Counted from the stretch's first letter, positions 14,377 through 27,515 are shown. The stretch: DNA of 64,000 bases from Liolophura sinensis (GCF_032854445.1 NC_088303.1:14887501-14951500); one strand, 5' to 3'. Notes: generated by a model from the sequence alone, not told the origin. Made by a program: numbers and translations.

Positions 14377-14486
14377 TTTGTCGTATATATACAAGTAAGA
14401 AACGCATTATAAGGGAAAAAAATCAAAACAAAAAAAAACACAAAACAAAAACGAAATCAAACTTTAGGGAGGAGAGCACACACGAT

Positions 14487-17351
14487 TTATCTAGTTTTGA
14501 ATGGCCTCGACTTGGCCAGAATGGCTGGAACTTCTGTGGCAACCGCTTCTGAAAAATATAAATCTAGGCGTCAAAACATAACATATATAATACCCGCAAA
14601 CGAAAATGAACGTTACAGGTCAATCGCAATTCTATAATAAAAAAAAAAAATTCCAGAAACAATAAGTATACGAAATATGAAATTAATACTTAAATATTTT
14701 TCAATGATATTGGAAAGACGCAAACGAATGGCGTAGGTGAACAGGAAAAAGATTATCTAAATGTGTACTAATTGTGTTTAAAAATATGCGTCTTCGTTGA
14801 TTTGGTTGCAGTTCATATATCCGAAGTGGAGCTCTAATTGAACACCACGAACTCATGCTGTCCGTACTTCCGGGTTAAACCAAATTAGTTATGGAGCAGC
14901 GGGCGTGTTGGGAAGGTGAAATGGATTAAAGGAATGATCACTGACAAGGGATAAGTTTGTCATTTAAAAATTTATGAAAAGGGAATCATCCAGTTAAAAG
15001 CCAAGCATAAAATCAACTGACGCATATGTTAAAAAACAAACGTACAAACATACGTTCCTACAGTCATGGAAAGGCAACGTGATTATAGACGCCAGAGCCA
15101 CAAGAACATAGGTGCAAATTCGCGCAACTTTGGTGGGGGGGGTGGTACTGGCTGGTTGTGCATACCTTTTGGTGTCCGTTTAGCTCGGAATGCCGATCTG
15201 TTTATGAATTCCACAGAACAGGAATCCTGTAGAATGGTATATTCAAAGTAAAATATCGACAATTTAATAAAATAAGAGCCCTGCTTTATGTGCAAACAGA
15301 CTTGCTCACAGAAGCCATTCTATGCAGAAGGTACGGATTAACAGATTTACAATTAATTGTTCTCAATTTACGATGTAAGTTATAACCTACCCCATTACAT
15401 GGTCCAGGGCATTCAATAAAACGACACTGAAATTCTACTGTGTCGTCAGGGCCAGACAGCTTGAAGGCGTCAAAATACGGACTGTACACTCTATTGCCAA
15501 CGGTCTGGAAACCTGAGGTTTTGGGGAAAACCAAACCATCTCCACAACTGAAATATTAAAGGTGAAGCAACATCTGACGCATATCCTCGTGCTGTACAGA
15601 AGCGCAGGATTGCACTACCCCATGAACAATGTTCTGTAATATTTTAGCATTCGATCAATGGTGCTGAAACGTGTAGCTTACCATGTCTTATTTAGAACTA
15701 TCCATATAGACAGAACTTTTGTAAGTTTATACACGCATCTGTACGATTATTTGTCCAGAATTGACCTAAATGAAAATTACACAAAAGAGCCTGCTGTTCG
15801 AATGAAACGTCGGATGAATCAAATTACTTCAACTCACCCTGCACGGAGCACGTAATATCGGCTGACGTCATTTTGGGCAGAACAGCTTAGAGCTCTGAAG
15901 GATACAGCTTGACCTGTAAGAAACCATTCATGATTGTTAGAATGTGGAGATTATGTGCATCTCCACACCAACAGAGTCAGTAGGTCGTCAGAGTGGCCTC
16001 CCTTTATGCCACTTACCATTTGGATAGTTTTTGAAATTAAAACATTTGCGAGGTAAATAAACTCTTTACGAGGTTTGTATTTCCACACCATAACAGCCGT
16101 GAATCATCTAGCTAATGTTTTTTGGGGACGGTTTAGATAGAGAGCAAAAAAAGTATAAGTACCAGAGATGTCTTGCGCCATCAGTCGGACTTTTCGTCCA
16201 ATAGAAATGTAATCCGAGGTGACCTCCCGATCGAGTACATCAATCACCTCAAGGACGAAAGTAGCCGAGGAATTTCCACCCAGCAATGTTTGGGCTTCCC
16301 AAGGATTTAAAAACCTGAGGATAGAAAATAAGTACGAATGACAACAGTAACTTGAACTTCGGTCATTTTAGGCTTCTGACCCTAATTAAGCAAAGCTCTG
16401 ACGAAATGTACTACAGTTTAAAAAAAAAGGTGGCAAACTTGATAAAGCCGAAAAAAAAAAAAAAATAAAAAATAAAAAAATAAAAAAAAACTCAACGCCT
16501 TTGTACAACACATTTTGTTGTAACACGACGCTCCTCACCAATCGCTGATAGTTTCCGATGAGGAGATAGCGTTTCCATGGGCGTCGTAAGCACAGGATAT
16601 GGTGTGGATCTTGCGCTGCTGAATGATCTGCGTGTCCGGTTCACCCCAGCCAACCTCTACTTCAACTGTGTATGTGTTACTTCCGTCTTTTTTCTGTGTA
16701 ATAATGATAATGATGCTAATGATAATGACGATGACAATGACAATTCTAATAAAATCTTCAAATACTGGTAGTTTACAAGGTATTTTTTAGACACCAAGTT
16801 TCTTAATGTGGACTCTAGTCAGAATTTTTTTTTATATGGCAGTCTACTTTGCGCATCTTATGCACCATGTATTAAAAGAGGAGTCCGTAATTGATATAAG
16901 TGTCATGTCCAATATTCGTATACCATTCGTAGTCCGTAAAGGGCGTTCCAAGTCGATAATCGCAAGATCCATTCCCAAAACATTTAACACTAGCTCCCAA
17001 AGACAAGGTTTGTAAGAAATTATACAAATAGGAAATAAAGCCGGTAACACAAGAGAGAAGTGGTCATCAGTTTTCAGTGATGCCGGGCAGACTGTGGAGG
17101 GAAAGCGACATCGAGTAGACGCAATTCACCGGAAGAATCTGACATAAAAAAGTATCTGGTGCATACATAGAATTGACAGGCTTGCCCTAAGTAGGACTGA
17201 TTAAAGTTCCCAGTCAGTATGAAGTTGACTTTGTCCGTCGTGGTGAGGGGCAGGTCAGCGTTTCGGCACCTGGCCATGGCGTAGGCGGGGACATCGGTGG
17301 TGAGGTGGAGGGTGGGTGTGGCGCGATCCGTGGACGGGCATTGGGCAAACA
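14487..17351 (-). CDS. zona pellucida (ZP) domain secreted protein, 5' exon missing
   Basis: Seven minus-strand exons join with matching phases: 17167-17351, 16539-16693, 16163-16314, 15838-15913, 15391-15547, 15166-15226, 14487-14548 (stop TAA). With the one base owed by the missing first exon they make 849 nt, 282 residues after the signal region. The first exon opens with VFAQC, a likely signal-peptidase end. ZP hallmarks follow: a first Cys pair (MARC, QACQFY), YTVEVEVGW and ISCAYDA, FVLEVIDVLDREV, RALSCSAQ, YYVLRAGCGDG, SPYFDAF, and a Cys cluster FQCRFIECPGPCNGDSC. RAKR near the end is a furin-type cleavage site; after it comes a short propeptide with hydrophobic AVATEVPAIL, likely the external hydrophobic patch. 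There is no transmembrane segment. ZP modules polymerise extracellular matrices such as egg coats, so this is probably a secreted filament-forming protein. Egg-coat use is only inference. Intron 1 holds a Penelope-like fragment. Confidence 0.88.
16450..16490. repeat. A-rich simple repeat in a ZP intron
   Basis: A run of A with scattered T (AAAAATAAAAAATAAAAAA pattern) between ZP exons 2 and 3. It may be a retroposon tail, but no body was recognised. Confidence 0.8.
16939..17098 (-). mobile_element. detached 3' fragment of the Penelope-like family
   Basis: This is about 160 bases of inverted copy of 11232-11404, sharing for example gtaagaaattatacaaatag and aataaagccggtaacac. It sits in intron 1 of the ZP gene, about 70 bases from the splice donor at 17166. 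Confidence 0.8.
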
Positions 17352-19551
17352 CTGAAAACCAAGTTGTGGCTAAAATGACGAGGTTTGTAACTGGATAACT
17401 ATATGTCCGGATACACACTACAGACTTCCGATGCCAAAACCTTGGCCAATAAACAAGGCGCCTTTAGCAAGAAATACATTTAACAATGCCAATGTACAAG
17501 GAGCCTTTGATAAGAAGTACATTTAAGGTCAATGAACACCGGTTCCAAACGCAGGTCCCAATAAGGGGAAGGCTTGTGCGACCTTACTGAGTCGTTTATT
17601 GAAACTTTTCAGATAAGAGATCGGTTACATTGCATTATAAAAACCTAAAACTTCATTAAAATTCCAGTGTACTAGTGGTACACGATATTGTGGCCAAAAC
17701 TTTATCAGTACATAAAGTGTAAAAGCCGGGAAACCTGTCAACAATGGCTGGTACACAACTGTTACAAGTCAGTAGTGACCACATCATTTTTACAGTCGTT
17801 TTTAGAAAGTACTTAAATTCCAGTTGCATCACGGAACAATTATTTGAATTATTTGTTTCAAATCTATTCAGGATGACTGCAGCTTAAAACATCTAGTTTG
17901 TTTAGTTATCAAAAATATTTTAGTGAGCAAGTGCTTGGGGTCTAACGTCATACTTAATCACTTTTTCAGTCATGTGCCTCCTTGTTGCAGGACCGATTTC
18001 CACCACTTATCTAGTGCTGCTTCACGAAGACAACTTACCCAAGGCAAGTAAGCCGTCCAACTCGAGCCATTATACTGATACAGGTCAACTAGTTGCACTA
18101 TCCCGTTTATGCTGGACGCCAAGCGAGGGATATACAACTGTCTCTTGTAAGGTCAAGTGGGCGGCTAAAAATATTTTTGATGCCATGGTTTAATAAACAT
18201 AATTTTTGAAATTTAACTCCCGGCAAAAATTGTGTAGTATACTTACAGTGTACAATTGGGTCATCTGCCAAAGTCGATACAACCTGAAATGGTGTAATAC
18301 AATGTACATATGCCTGGCAGTTAATTTGGTGAACAGCTCACAACGCTCAAGTAAAATAGCTTACCATTTATTAATATCGTTTCTTACCATATGATATTAC
18401 ATTAGGTGTTACAGAGAAGTGGTGCAATGACATATGCAAGCAGTTATTCAGAATTTAATCTTCTAACTATGGGTCTTTTTATAGTAGAAATCAACCAAGA
18501 AATCCATCCATGAGAAGATATGCAAAGTCCTCAGGGGTGATCGACTTTCCCGTGTGTAAACGATCTCAATTTATCTTCAAGACACCAACTACCCTCAAAA
18601 AAGGCCCAATGCGGGCTACCAAAATGACAGGACTAGCGACCCACCATCCAAAACGCAAACAAAACAGACAACATTTCGGACTGTGGGCAAAACCTGTAAT
18701 GAAATGAAAACCTGTTAACCACAACGGATCAGTTAGCTAGAAATAGCTAAAGCAGAACGCCAAAAATCGTGAAGTCAAAAAATCGAGAAGTCAAAAAATT
18801 GAAAAGCGGTTTTGTCACCTCAAAGAAAAACAAACCGTAAATCAGCCAATAATGGTGAAACTAAACAAAATGTAACTGAAAAAAAGTACAAAATAAAACA
18901 AAAATGTTAAAACTGAAAACAGTCCGACATATGCGGCGTGAAAGGCGCAAATGTTCAGAAAAGCGGCGACAGCAATGTATTTATACTGCTCGTCTGCTTG
19001 GAGCCATGGAAGCCGAGCAGAATTATTGACAAAGAACGACCAGTCAGATTGGTTTTCCTGACACTCATGCAGATGCATTTGATTGCTACTTTAGCGTCGC
19101 ACGACACCAAGAACTGAGTGCAAATTTTAGTACATGGTTAGAACTGAAGCCTTGATGCACAACGACAAAAACATGCCTAAGGCTGAGATAGCATGTCCCA
19201 CTTGGCATTTGTCAGTAACATGGACGACGCCCCTGCTCACCGGTTAAGTGTATACAAACGAAAGATAACGACACAAATCCTCCAACGAACACACGAATCT
19301 ATATCCATTACGTAACCTCACAAAATGTAGTTCACAGCCTAACTGCAAGTTAAAGCCCCAGTACCTTACACACCGCCTTCTGTGCAATTTTAGATGAAAT
19401 GATGTTTAAAGGGCACAAAAATTTTGTACAAAATCTTCTAAAAAGGGTGGTATATGGGTGTAAACATTGAGCAAAAAAAAAAAAAAACGGCATGCTGATC
19501 ATGTGGTATTTCACCTGAAAACGATGTAATAGGTGAAGGTGTTATAGTGGT
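17352..19551. other. non-coding; ZP first exon not located
   Basis: The ZP signal-peptide exon should lie here or further right on the minus strand, ending in phase 1. No minus-strand ATG with a hydrophobic stretch and a good donor was found. No other gene was recognised. Confidence 0.4.
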
Positions 19552-19702
19552 GTTAGCTCATGCTAGTTTCCTCTCTGACCGTACGTGGAATGGTCTGTCG
19601 TCAACCTGCGGATGGTCGTGGGGTTCCCCGCCGTCATAAAAGTGAACTATTCTTGATATCATATATAAAATATCAACCAAACAAATAAATAAATCAATAA
19701 AG
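19552..19702 (+). mobile_element. SINE, 5'-truncated
   Basis: It starts in the middle of the family consensus (gctcatgctagtttcctctc), continues through cctgcggatggtcgtggggt, and ends in a decayed tail with AAATAAATAAAT. The tRNA-like head is missing. Confidence 0.8.
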
Positions 19703-19934
19703 TGGTGTCAGAAAAAAATTACGATCTTTGCAGATACAATCCACTCATATTAACGGTTGTTGGCGTGTTCATGTATATAGATTTATGGTTTGTGATGACC
19801 TAATAGTTTTATCAATAATTTGTAATCTTTGTGGGGTTTGGAGGATTTCCACGTTACTTTCTTAGAACTGATAAAAATAAAAAGGTAAAAAGCGGGTTTC
19901 TTCAGGAGCGGGGAGTGAGAACATGTTAAGGTGA

Positions 19935-21318
19935 AAGTGAAAGACAGCGCCTGACTGACTGACTGAATGAATGACGCCATATCGGCAATATTTCAGCCAT
20001 ATCGCGGCGAGAACAAGGTGAAAACACGAGACGGTTAAGGTCTTCGACACGATAGTGAGAACATCAAAAATAAAACACAAAGATCAGACATGTTTAAAAT
20101 CAGATAAGAAAAACCCAAAACAGTTAAAACTCGAAAACCTACATATCTTAAAAATAGAACATCTAAAAATCTATATGTATATAACTTTTTATCTGTAAAT
20201 ATTTATGACACTTAAAATTATATTTTATGATATAGGCCAATGACCCTCAAGAAATTTATGACAACATCGCCAGCGATGCTGTCAAATAAATCATATATAG
20301 AGTTAACCGTGTAGAATCTCTCCCGAACATAGGCAAAGTCCACACAGTCAACTACGATATGTTTGATGCCATATTGGGCATCACATCCAACACACTCGGG
20401 AGCACTGCTCCCATCTAGTATGAAATTGTGTGTCAGACGAGAATGCCCAATATGACATCGTGTTAAAACTACTTGGTCTCTACGAGACTTTTCGCTAGTA
20501 TAATTATTGTAGCCAATGACCGGATGAATAACATCAGTTTCTTATGGACCTGCAAGTCCCATTCACCCTACCAAAGGCGACGAATATATTTAAGGATATT
20601 GAACTTCATGTCAGTATAAGGGATTTTAATCTTATATATGGGTTTATTGAGGGCAGTTTTCGCTTCCGTGTCTACGACTTTGTTTCTATGGATACCAGTA
20701 TGACTTGGTATCCAACAGAGTATGATATCTTTACCTCTTTTAATTAGTTTTCTATGTATGGCTAATATTTCGAGGATCAACGGATTTTTAAAATCATTAT
20801 TCCTAATTGCCAAAAGGCAAGAAAGCGAGTCATTGCACATCACCGCTCTGTGGGCATGCCCAGAAGAAACATATGATAAGGCCAGGAGTATAGCCCTGGC
20901 CTCTGCAGAAAAGATTGAAGACGAGGATGGAAGACGAAGAGAAGCAATTCGGTGCTCTAAGACAGCTGCAGCTGCAACCCTGTCCCCATCCGTATATATA
21001 AATTTATAATCGGAATATTTAACCTTAATTTCAGCAAAACCTTGCTGAATTATAAGAGGATTTGTATTTGATTTATTACATTTACGTAGATCAAATATCA
21101 ATTGAGGTTGTGGAAGAAGCCATGGAGGAGACTCCGGAAAAGATACCGGAGCTGTGTCCCCAAGTTTAATGTTGACTTCCACAATATGGTCCTTAACACG
21201 AACACCGAACGAAGGGATCTTGTTAGGACATTTAGTATATTTGTCCACATATAATGTATTGAAAACACAGTCGTAGGCAGGGTTTGTTGGATGTGCTTTA
21301 ATCTTTGTAGCTTATTAA
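19935..21318 (-). mobile_element. 5'-truncated non-LTR retrotransposon with RNase H
   Basis: The minus strand codes the C-terminal part of a LINE ORF2. It begins near 21310 (ANPSNPACDCVF-like, here HPTNPAYDCVFN), then an intact 226-codon stretch (20568-21248) containing an RNase H domain: IYTDGD, SAEARAILLALS, CNDSLSCLLAI, CWIPSHTGIHRNKVVDTEAK. After a frame break the tail region reads CHIGHSRLTHNF and CVGCDAQYGIKHI (about 20330-20470). The 3'UTR ends in ctgaaatattgccgatatgg and a TCATTCATTCAGTCAGTC tail (about 19940-20005). Compared with the LINE at 34-39.7 kb the domain order is the same but the sequence differs, so this is a second related subfamily. The 5' truncation is typical of target-primed reverse transcription. 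The first RNase H motif keeps its Asp. Confidence 0.88.
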
Positions 21319-22592
21319 AGGCTCAGTTTTATTTCCGTTTATTACAAAAATGCATACCGACGCCTGACTGATGTTTATGTCCACTGAAATACTACCATTC
21401 AAAGCATCCAAAACCGGCATTAAAAATTAAAATTTTTTTTTCAAAGTTTAGTGAAACTTCGTGTTGACACAGCTTCAGCACGTCTTCATTATCAAGAACA
21501 AGGTGACGTCACTTTCACTCAAGCTCTCTCACGTCGAAAGTATTTTCCATATAATAGTTTAAGCGGTAGCCTATAATAAATAAAAGTTGTGGATTTTGGC
21601 GGAATTGGACATACTGGAAGAATATTTCTTCCACTGCTTGAACCGTTGATCAGTAGGCCTACCATGTCATTTACAAGGAACTCCAGCGATCATGTTTAAA
21701 TAGCCGAGCTGCAGATGCACGGCCGGGGTGTTCCCGGATCAAAAGTCATAGCCTCCGCAGAGATAGTGCTGGTGATTTTGACCCCTATTAAATATTTACA
21801 AAATTACAGTAGGACTGTTGTACAACTAGATTCATGCTCAATTCTGAAACAAATGGAAATAAATCCAAATACCGCTGAAGCCGATCTAGGCATTCGACTG
21901 TCGCTGGATTTTATGCTTCAATTTTGCAGCGGTAGCTTCTAAGATGAAAGCAGTGCTGACCTAGTTATAGCGGACGTCAGAGAAAGCACACCGGCGTTTC
22001 AATAGATTTACTGCAGTTTGTAAAAGAAAACAGAAAAAACAGCCCTTGCATGTGAAAAAGATGAAGGAGCAAAATTTAATAAAATTTAATTTGTAAATTG
22101 ATTTTAAGAATTGTCCGTTTTCTCATTCCCATAAACCTTCGGAATCCCAAATGAATTTTGCACTGGCTCTGATATCTGTTATTCAGAAACTGCTGACTAA
22201 ACGCGAAAATGAACGACAAAAAATGTATTTGGGAAGATAAATGCGGTTTGGGCCGAGACGGTATGCTACTGTCTGACATATTTGATGATAAACTTACTGA
22301 ACACTACACGGCTTGTAAATCAATTGATTTTACTTTTGTGGTGGTCCGTAAATGATACAGACAAGCCCACAACATTTTGTGAAATGGCCCTTCGGTTACA
22401 CGTAACTAAATCGATGTAAACGATCTAGAAATAATGTCGTATGCAGTAGTTCTGTGTTATCATATGTAACTTCATGGAATGAATGAGCAAAGGCTACGCC
22501 ACAGCTTAGGCCGCGCAATCTGATAAAAACGTGTTTGATTGGATAAAATTCTCAATATAGCTGCCTTGATACACACCAGCCATTTGTGCAGT
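21319..22592. other. non-coding
   Basis: No supported coding or repeat feature. Confidence 0.45.
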
Positions 22593-22596
22593 ATTG

Positions 22597-23602
22597 TGTT
22601 ATGTATGACTATTTAACGTTTTCATGTACTGTTAGTCTGCGGACCTTTGTGAAAGCATAACAGGCCCTGTTTTAAGTGTACAGCGCGGACCTGATCGAAA
22701 GCACCTTGTTCAATGTTTTGTTTATTTCACTGGCTGTTCATTGGCTGTTAATTCTGTGTTTAAAGACCGTTGAATCCACCTGGAACGTATATAAGCCGTG
22801 TTTTCTGTGCAGAGGGGAGGTATTTTTGCTGCATCCACTGGGAGCCAGGAGAGTGTGCGACGCTCTCGTATCGAGTCCATTATATTGATATGAGCTGGTG
22901 ATGCCAATTTCGTTTGGGAGGACAGATTTCTATGCCGGCACCGTTTGTGTACCACAGTTGTACTGATGTCTGGTTTATGTGAATTTCTGCGGAAGTCACG
23001 TTTATTGGTGTTCGGATCTTTATTATGATTATACAGTGTTGACTGTGTAATTTGTTTAACACGCTGACCTCACCTGACCGACAAGGTTGTCAAGGACTCT
23101 AAACTGAAGTTTTCAGTTTTGCTAAGGACGTTCGTTCTGCCACAAGGTGACATTACTCTACGTCTCTGAACGGCTCGTTTGTGAGTTTCTGCGAGAGCTG
23201 TGACCGTTCTAAAGTGGATTATACCTCCATGCCTGTATTTACCCTGTGTTGTGCTCTGCGGGTGTGACGTCATTCAAAGGCTTGACTGTTCCAGTTCTGT
23301 GTAACCTGTGTTCGCGTTCGCTAACCTAGGGAAGTACCTGATTGGGACAATTTGTGACTTGTGTGAATTGTGTGTTTATCCCATGGTCTTTACGTTGGAT
23401 CTCCTGGAATATGTTCCTTGGGGTGCAAAGGTGAACTGGAAACTTTTAAAGACCGGTAATACTGATGTGTATGTTTTTATGTTGTTGTTGTTGAACTGTC
23501 TGTAAAACTGTACGTCTCGTTTTATATATATAAAGCCATTGTTTACATTGTAATATTGAGTCACTGAGTCTGTTTTCTGTTGCTGTTTTCAATACCGTAA
23601 CA
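22597..23602 (+). mobile_element. solo LTR of an LTR retrotransposon
   Basis: A 1006-bp unit starting TGTTATG and ending CCGTAACA, with 5-bp inverted termini TGTTA/TAACA. It is flanked on both sides by ATTG (22593-22596 and 23603-23606), a 4-bp target duplication. It contains a TATA-like box TATATAAG at 22788-22795 and a second A/T-rich TATATATAAA near 23525-23535. The interior has no gag/pol coding sequence. This is what recombination between two LTRs of an inserted element leaves behind. A 4-bp duplication and TG...CA ends fit a Ty3/gypsy-type integrase, but the family cannot be set without a match. Orientation is guessed from the TATA box. Confidence 0.8.
22788..22795 (+). promoter_or_regulatory. 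TATA box within the solo LTR
   Basis: TATATAAG about 190 bases into the LTR, preceded by GC-richer sequence, is where an LTR U3 promoter would place it. It is a candidate cryptic promoter. Confidence 0.5.
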
Positions 23603-23606
23603 ATTG

Positions 23607-24464
23607 TCATTTTGTTTTGATTGTTATTCGGTGAAATTTCGTTAAAATAATAAAGTACGATACTTTCTTGAAAGTTTGAATAGCCTGAAATATGTTTCAG
23701 CCAGGTGCTGTAGACTTTAGACTGAAAAGGTATCGAACTCACCTTGATGTATCTCATTTTTGCAAAATAACTGCTCATTGTGGTAAGATTGGCATCTCCT
23801 TTTTTCAATACAATTGCTCAGTGTGGTAAAATTCAATAATCTGTTTTCAACCATATTTTTAATCCTTTATACAGAAATTGTTGTAAAATAACGTGTAAAT
23901 TAAAACACCGTCCCAAAGGCTCTGCTTTATCACCCTTTTATTTACTGCTACATCAAGATAAAACCTCCGACGGGTAATATAAACATAAACCTGCCCCTTT
24001 AGTATAAGTATATCATATCCTGAATACCCAGTTTCACTCCAATAAATAAATATATACATAAATACATACATAAACAAATTCTCGTATGAGTGTTTGTTAT
24101 ATCTGATCCACTTTGATTTCGCTCAGCGTAATTTAAAAAAAAAACCTATTTGTAATGCGAATGGTTCCGGTTGACTCTGAGTTAACCCATGTTTCATGGC
24201 ATGCCGATGTGTCATGGCATGCCGATGACATCTCGTCCATCCTAATTTTGATGAGACAAAAAGTTCACATGAACACTGCATCATGCTAATACGAACCTTT
24301 GGACGTTAATAACATCACAGCTATATGAAACTCACATACTGCTTTAGACTTGTAGTTGTGCGTGGGATCACCACTTAAATGTAAAATCTCTCATAAGCTT
24401 TCGAACCACCTACCGGGATCTTGCCTCGATAATGTCTTGACTTCTTTATTACTAATTTATATGA
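23607..24464. other. non-coding
   Basis: No exon found. A tiny direct repeat (tcatggcatgccgatg, twice) occurs at about 24195-24227. Confidence 0.45.
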
Positions 24465-24619
24465 TTTATTTATTTATTTGATTGGTGTTTTAGTCGTACT
24501 CAAGAAAATTTCACTTACACGAAGGCGGCCAGCATTATGGTGAGAGGAAATCGGGCAGAGCCCGGGGAAAATTTAAGACCGTCCGCAGGTTGCTGGAAAA
24601 CCTTCCTACGTAAGGCGAA
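24465..24619 (-). mobile_element. SINE, minus orientation, 5'-truncated
   Basis: ATTTATTTATTTATTTGATT is followed by the reverse-complement tail (ggtgttttagtcgtactcaa), the gcggccagcattatggtgag block and ccgcaggttgctgg. It breaks off before the tRNA-like head. Confidence 0.85.
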
Positions 24620-25472
24620 ATTATTACTATATGAAACTCCATGCGGAAGAAGTGTTAAATCGGACGCCATCCTTAACAAAAGAATGTCTGAACCTCTATG
24701 CGTTTTTAAAGTATCAATTCATAAGGATATACTTTTGTAAAAGCAGTAACCATATCAATCACTCTTCATACGGGGTGTGGGTTCAAACCCGGCCTTTGAT
24801 CAACAATCAAATAAATGAATAAAACGCACTATGTGAAGGAGTGAATTTGGATAACAAAGTTATGAAAAAATGCCTGTTCAGTGACGCACACTCTGTTGTC
24901 ATGTCTGAACATGTGGGCAGAACCAAGGCTATAGGTTCTCAAAACTAGGTCATTTGGCCTTCCCTCATAAATGTAGATCATATTTAACTAACTTCACGCA
25001 TTATCCTCCCATATATGGCAAATGGGATGGACATTACGTTTATGTCTTTTTTTTTTAAATAAAGCGGGCGATGAGGCACGTGATCTTTGTGAATGATTCA
25101 TAGCACGATGCACACAGAGCTTGATGTATCCGCTATACTAGGCTAAAATTGCTCCGCGTGTGTACAGAAGCCGGTCGTCCCGACATCCCCTCTACCCTCT
25201 GCGCTGTGTTCATACATAGGCTTTAGACTCTCTCGATCTCCACTGTCAGGACATTATCAAGGGTATAGCCAAGATTTGCTGTTCCCTTTCCCTTCACTGA
25301 GGCGAGGTAAGTTCAACTGCTTCAACATACCCGTGTATAGTGACAACCTTATACATGTATTATAACAACTCGTTAGGCTGGTACGTGACACAACACATAT
25401 GTACGCTGTCCGGTTCTAACTACACGTATCTCCTTGCTTTTGATACCCTGTGTAGAAGAAAGCACACTGCAC

Positions 25473-25538
<66 letters not shown>

Positions 25539-26139
25539 TTGTCCAAGTATCAGCTAAACACGGCGAAGAACAATTCTTACAATCTTATACACAGCCAAGG
25601 TCACTGACTCATGACAACTACACATCAGAAAAGCCCAGGACTTAGTAAGATGATGTGGTAAGCTTGCTCAGGATCTGCATATTCCTAGCCCGTGTACAGT
25701 GTGTATCTACACGGCTGGATGGATGCCAGAAGCTGCCAAAGAGCAGTGTTCTGCTTACAACACTAAAACTCTCAAAGTTTAAAACAGCCCGACGTTGTAA
25801 AACCAAATGATTGGACTAAAGTTTTCCACGTGAGAATTTAGTTTGTCAAAATAAATTTCTGACTTCAAATTGTCATCGAATCCACGTAAAGTCTGATCAC
25901 TAGACCAACGCGTTGAGTGGAATAAAAGGGAAGGATTTTGCTTAACTGGGCCATGACTCTTTAACACGGTCACATGGATTTGTGTGTCCCACAGCGATGG
26001 AATTGTGCGTCCCACAGCGATAGATTTGTGTCCCACAGCGATTAAATCTCTATCATGTGCACTGGAAACAGCTGTCCAGTTTTAAATGGATAGCACAGTA
26101 TTGTCTAACAGGTGGAACAGTAATCTTTTAAGAATGAAA
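24620..26139. other. non-coding; possible 5'UTR exon of the Ly6 gene
   Basis: No coding exon. At 25301-25312 ggcgag is followed by the strong donor gtaagt, which could end a non-coding first exon of the plus-strand Ly6 gene starting at 27789. This is weak, being a donor only. Short direct repeats of cccacagcgat occur at 25989-26041. Confidence 0.35.
25475..25534. repeat. (TA)n microsatellite
   Basis: About 30 perfect TA repeats. Confidence 0.97.
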
Positions 26140-26495
26140 TAGTATTTTTTTCGCACCTTGCATGGTATTTTCTCACCGGTGGAATGGTATTTTCTCACAG
26201 TTGGCAAGATATTTTCTCACAGGTTGGGTGGTATTTTCTCACACTAGTATTTGCTCACAGGTGGGATGGGTATTTTTGTCACATATGGAATGATATTTAC
26301 TCACAGGTGGAATGGTGTTTTCTCACAGGGGAAAGATATTTTCTCCCAGATAGGATGCTATTTTCTCACACTAGGTTGACTAGTATTTTCTCACAGGTGG
26401 GATATGGGTTTTTTCACAGGTGAATGATGTTTTCTGACATTTAGGATTGTATATTCTCATAGGTAGGATGGTTATTTTCTCATAAGTAGGATATA
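26140..26495. repeat. degenerate minisatellite, core tattttctcacaggtgg
   Basis: About 14 imperfect units of roughly 20-35 bases built on tattttctcacaggtgg and variants (tattttctcacactagg, tattttctcataggtagg). An 79-codon ORF inside it is a repeat artefact. Confidence 0.85.
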
Positions 26496-27420
26496 GACAA
26501 CCAGATATGTTCTAAGCACCCAAATTTAAGGAGGTCATTTTCACCACTAGGGTAATTTTGCTTTCCAAGTTTCACTTATCATGTCCTTTTTACTTTTTAT
26601 TAAAGCATAACTGATGGGCGTTAACTGATATATGTAATTATGCAGTATAAAACACGTACCCAGTTTAAAATATTTCAGCTTCAGGTGCATAGAAAGTGGA
26701 GTATATTGTTTTTTATCAGGCGTATACAGTATGAAAACTGTTGTGTGACATATAACTCGCTCGGTCTTGTCTCTGAACATCATTCTAGATCTATAATTTT
26801 TATAGCCCGGCAACACTGAAGATGTTTAGATAGGCGTTTAGATGGCATTTACACTAACCCATGTAAGAACAGATTCTGAGTAAAGCTTATAATACATGCA
26901 TGAGTTGCATGTCCCTACATGTTAAAGCCCAGGCTACTCCTTTCACTTCTGGGATTTAAACTCAATACATGTATGGCTCTCTCATTATTAATACTAAATG
27001 CACAGCATGACCTATATTTCCAGGGAAACTTAGCTCACGTGAACTTTGTCCCTTTTACAAGTAAAATGTACTGGCTTCCCAGGGTTGTGGGTGAGGTTAG
27101 GGGGAAGGGGTGTTTTATAACCTTTGCCGGGTAAACTGAAGCCTTCGTCCGAACTTTGCATATACATGTATAACCTGTCGGAGGGCTTGGCCGGGACATC
27201 TGGAAGTAATAACGGATACCCTTCTACATGTGGCCTATTAGCCGGATCTTGTCACTTCAGAAGAATCAGGTTTTAGGCAATTTAGCGAACTTTTTGCGAA
27301 ATCAGTAACAAACTAATACTCAGGTGCAATCTCTCTGTAATTTTTGAAACGGATCAACGAGGGTTTATTGATGTCCATTTAGATTTATTGACGTCTCTGG
27401 CTTACATGTACCTACATATA
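26496..27420. other. non-coding
   Basis: Nothing recognised. By position it belongs to the 5' region of the plus-strand Ly6 gene. Confidence 0.45.
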
Positions 27421-27515
27421 GCTGCAACCAGCGGATGGTCGTGGGTTTCCCTCGGGCCCTGCCAGGTTTCTTTCCACTATGAAAATGGCCACTAAAGCAT
27501 TACGTGAAAGTAAAC
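27421..27515 (+). mobile_element. SINE fragment, decayed
   Basis: gctgcaaccagcggatggtc and gtgggtttccctcgggccct match the SINE middle. The tail is barely recognisable. Confidence 0.55.

Noticed and set aside
20722-21009. 95-codon plus-strand ORF
   Set aside because: Lies antisense to the LINE RNase H domain, which carries the recognisable motifs.
24770-24826. ggttcaaacccggcc, a B-box-like motif
   Set aside because: No A-box or cloverleaf at the right distance, so no tRNA gene is called.
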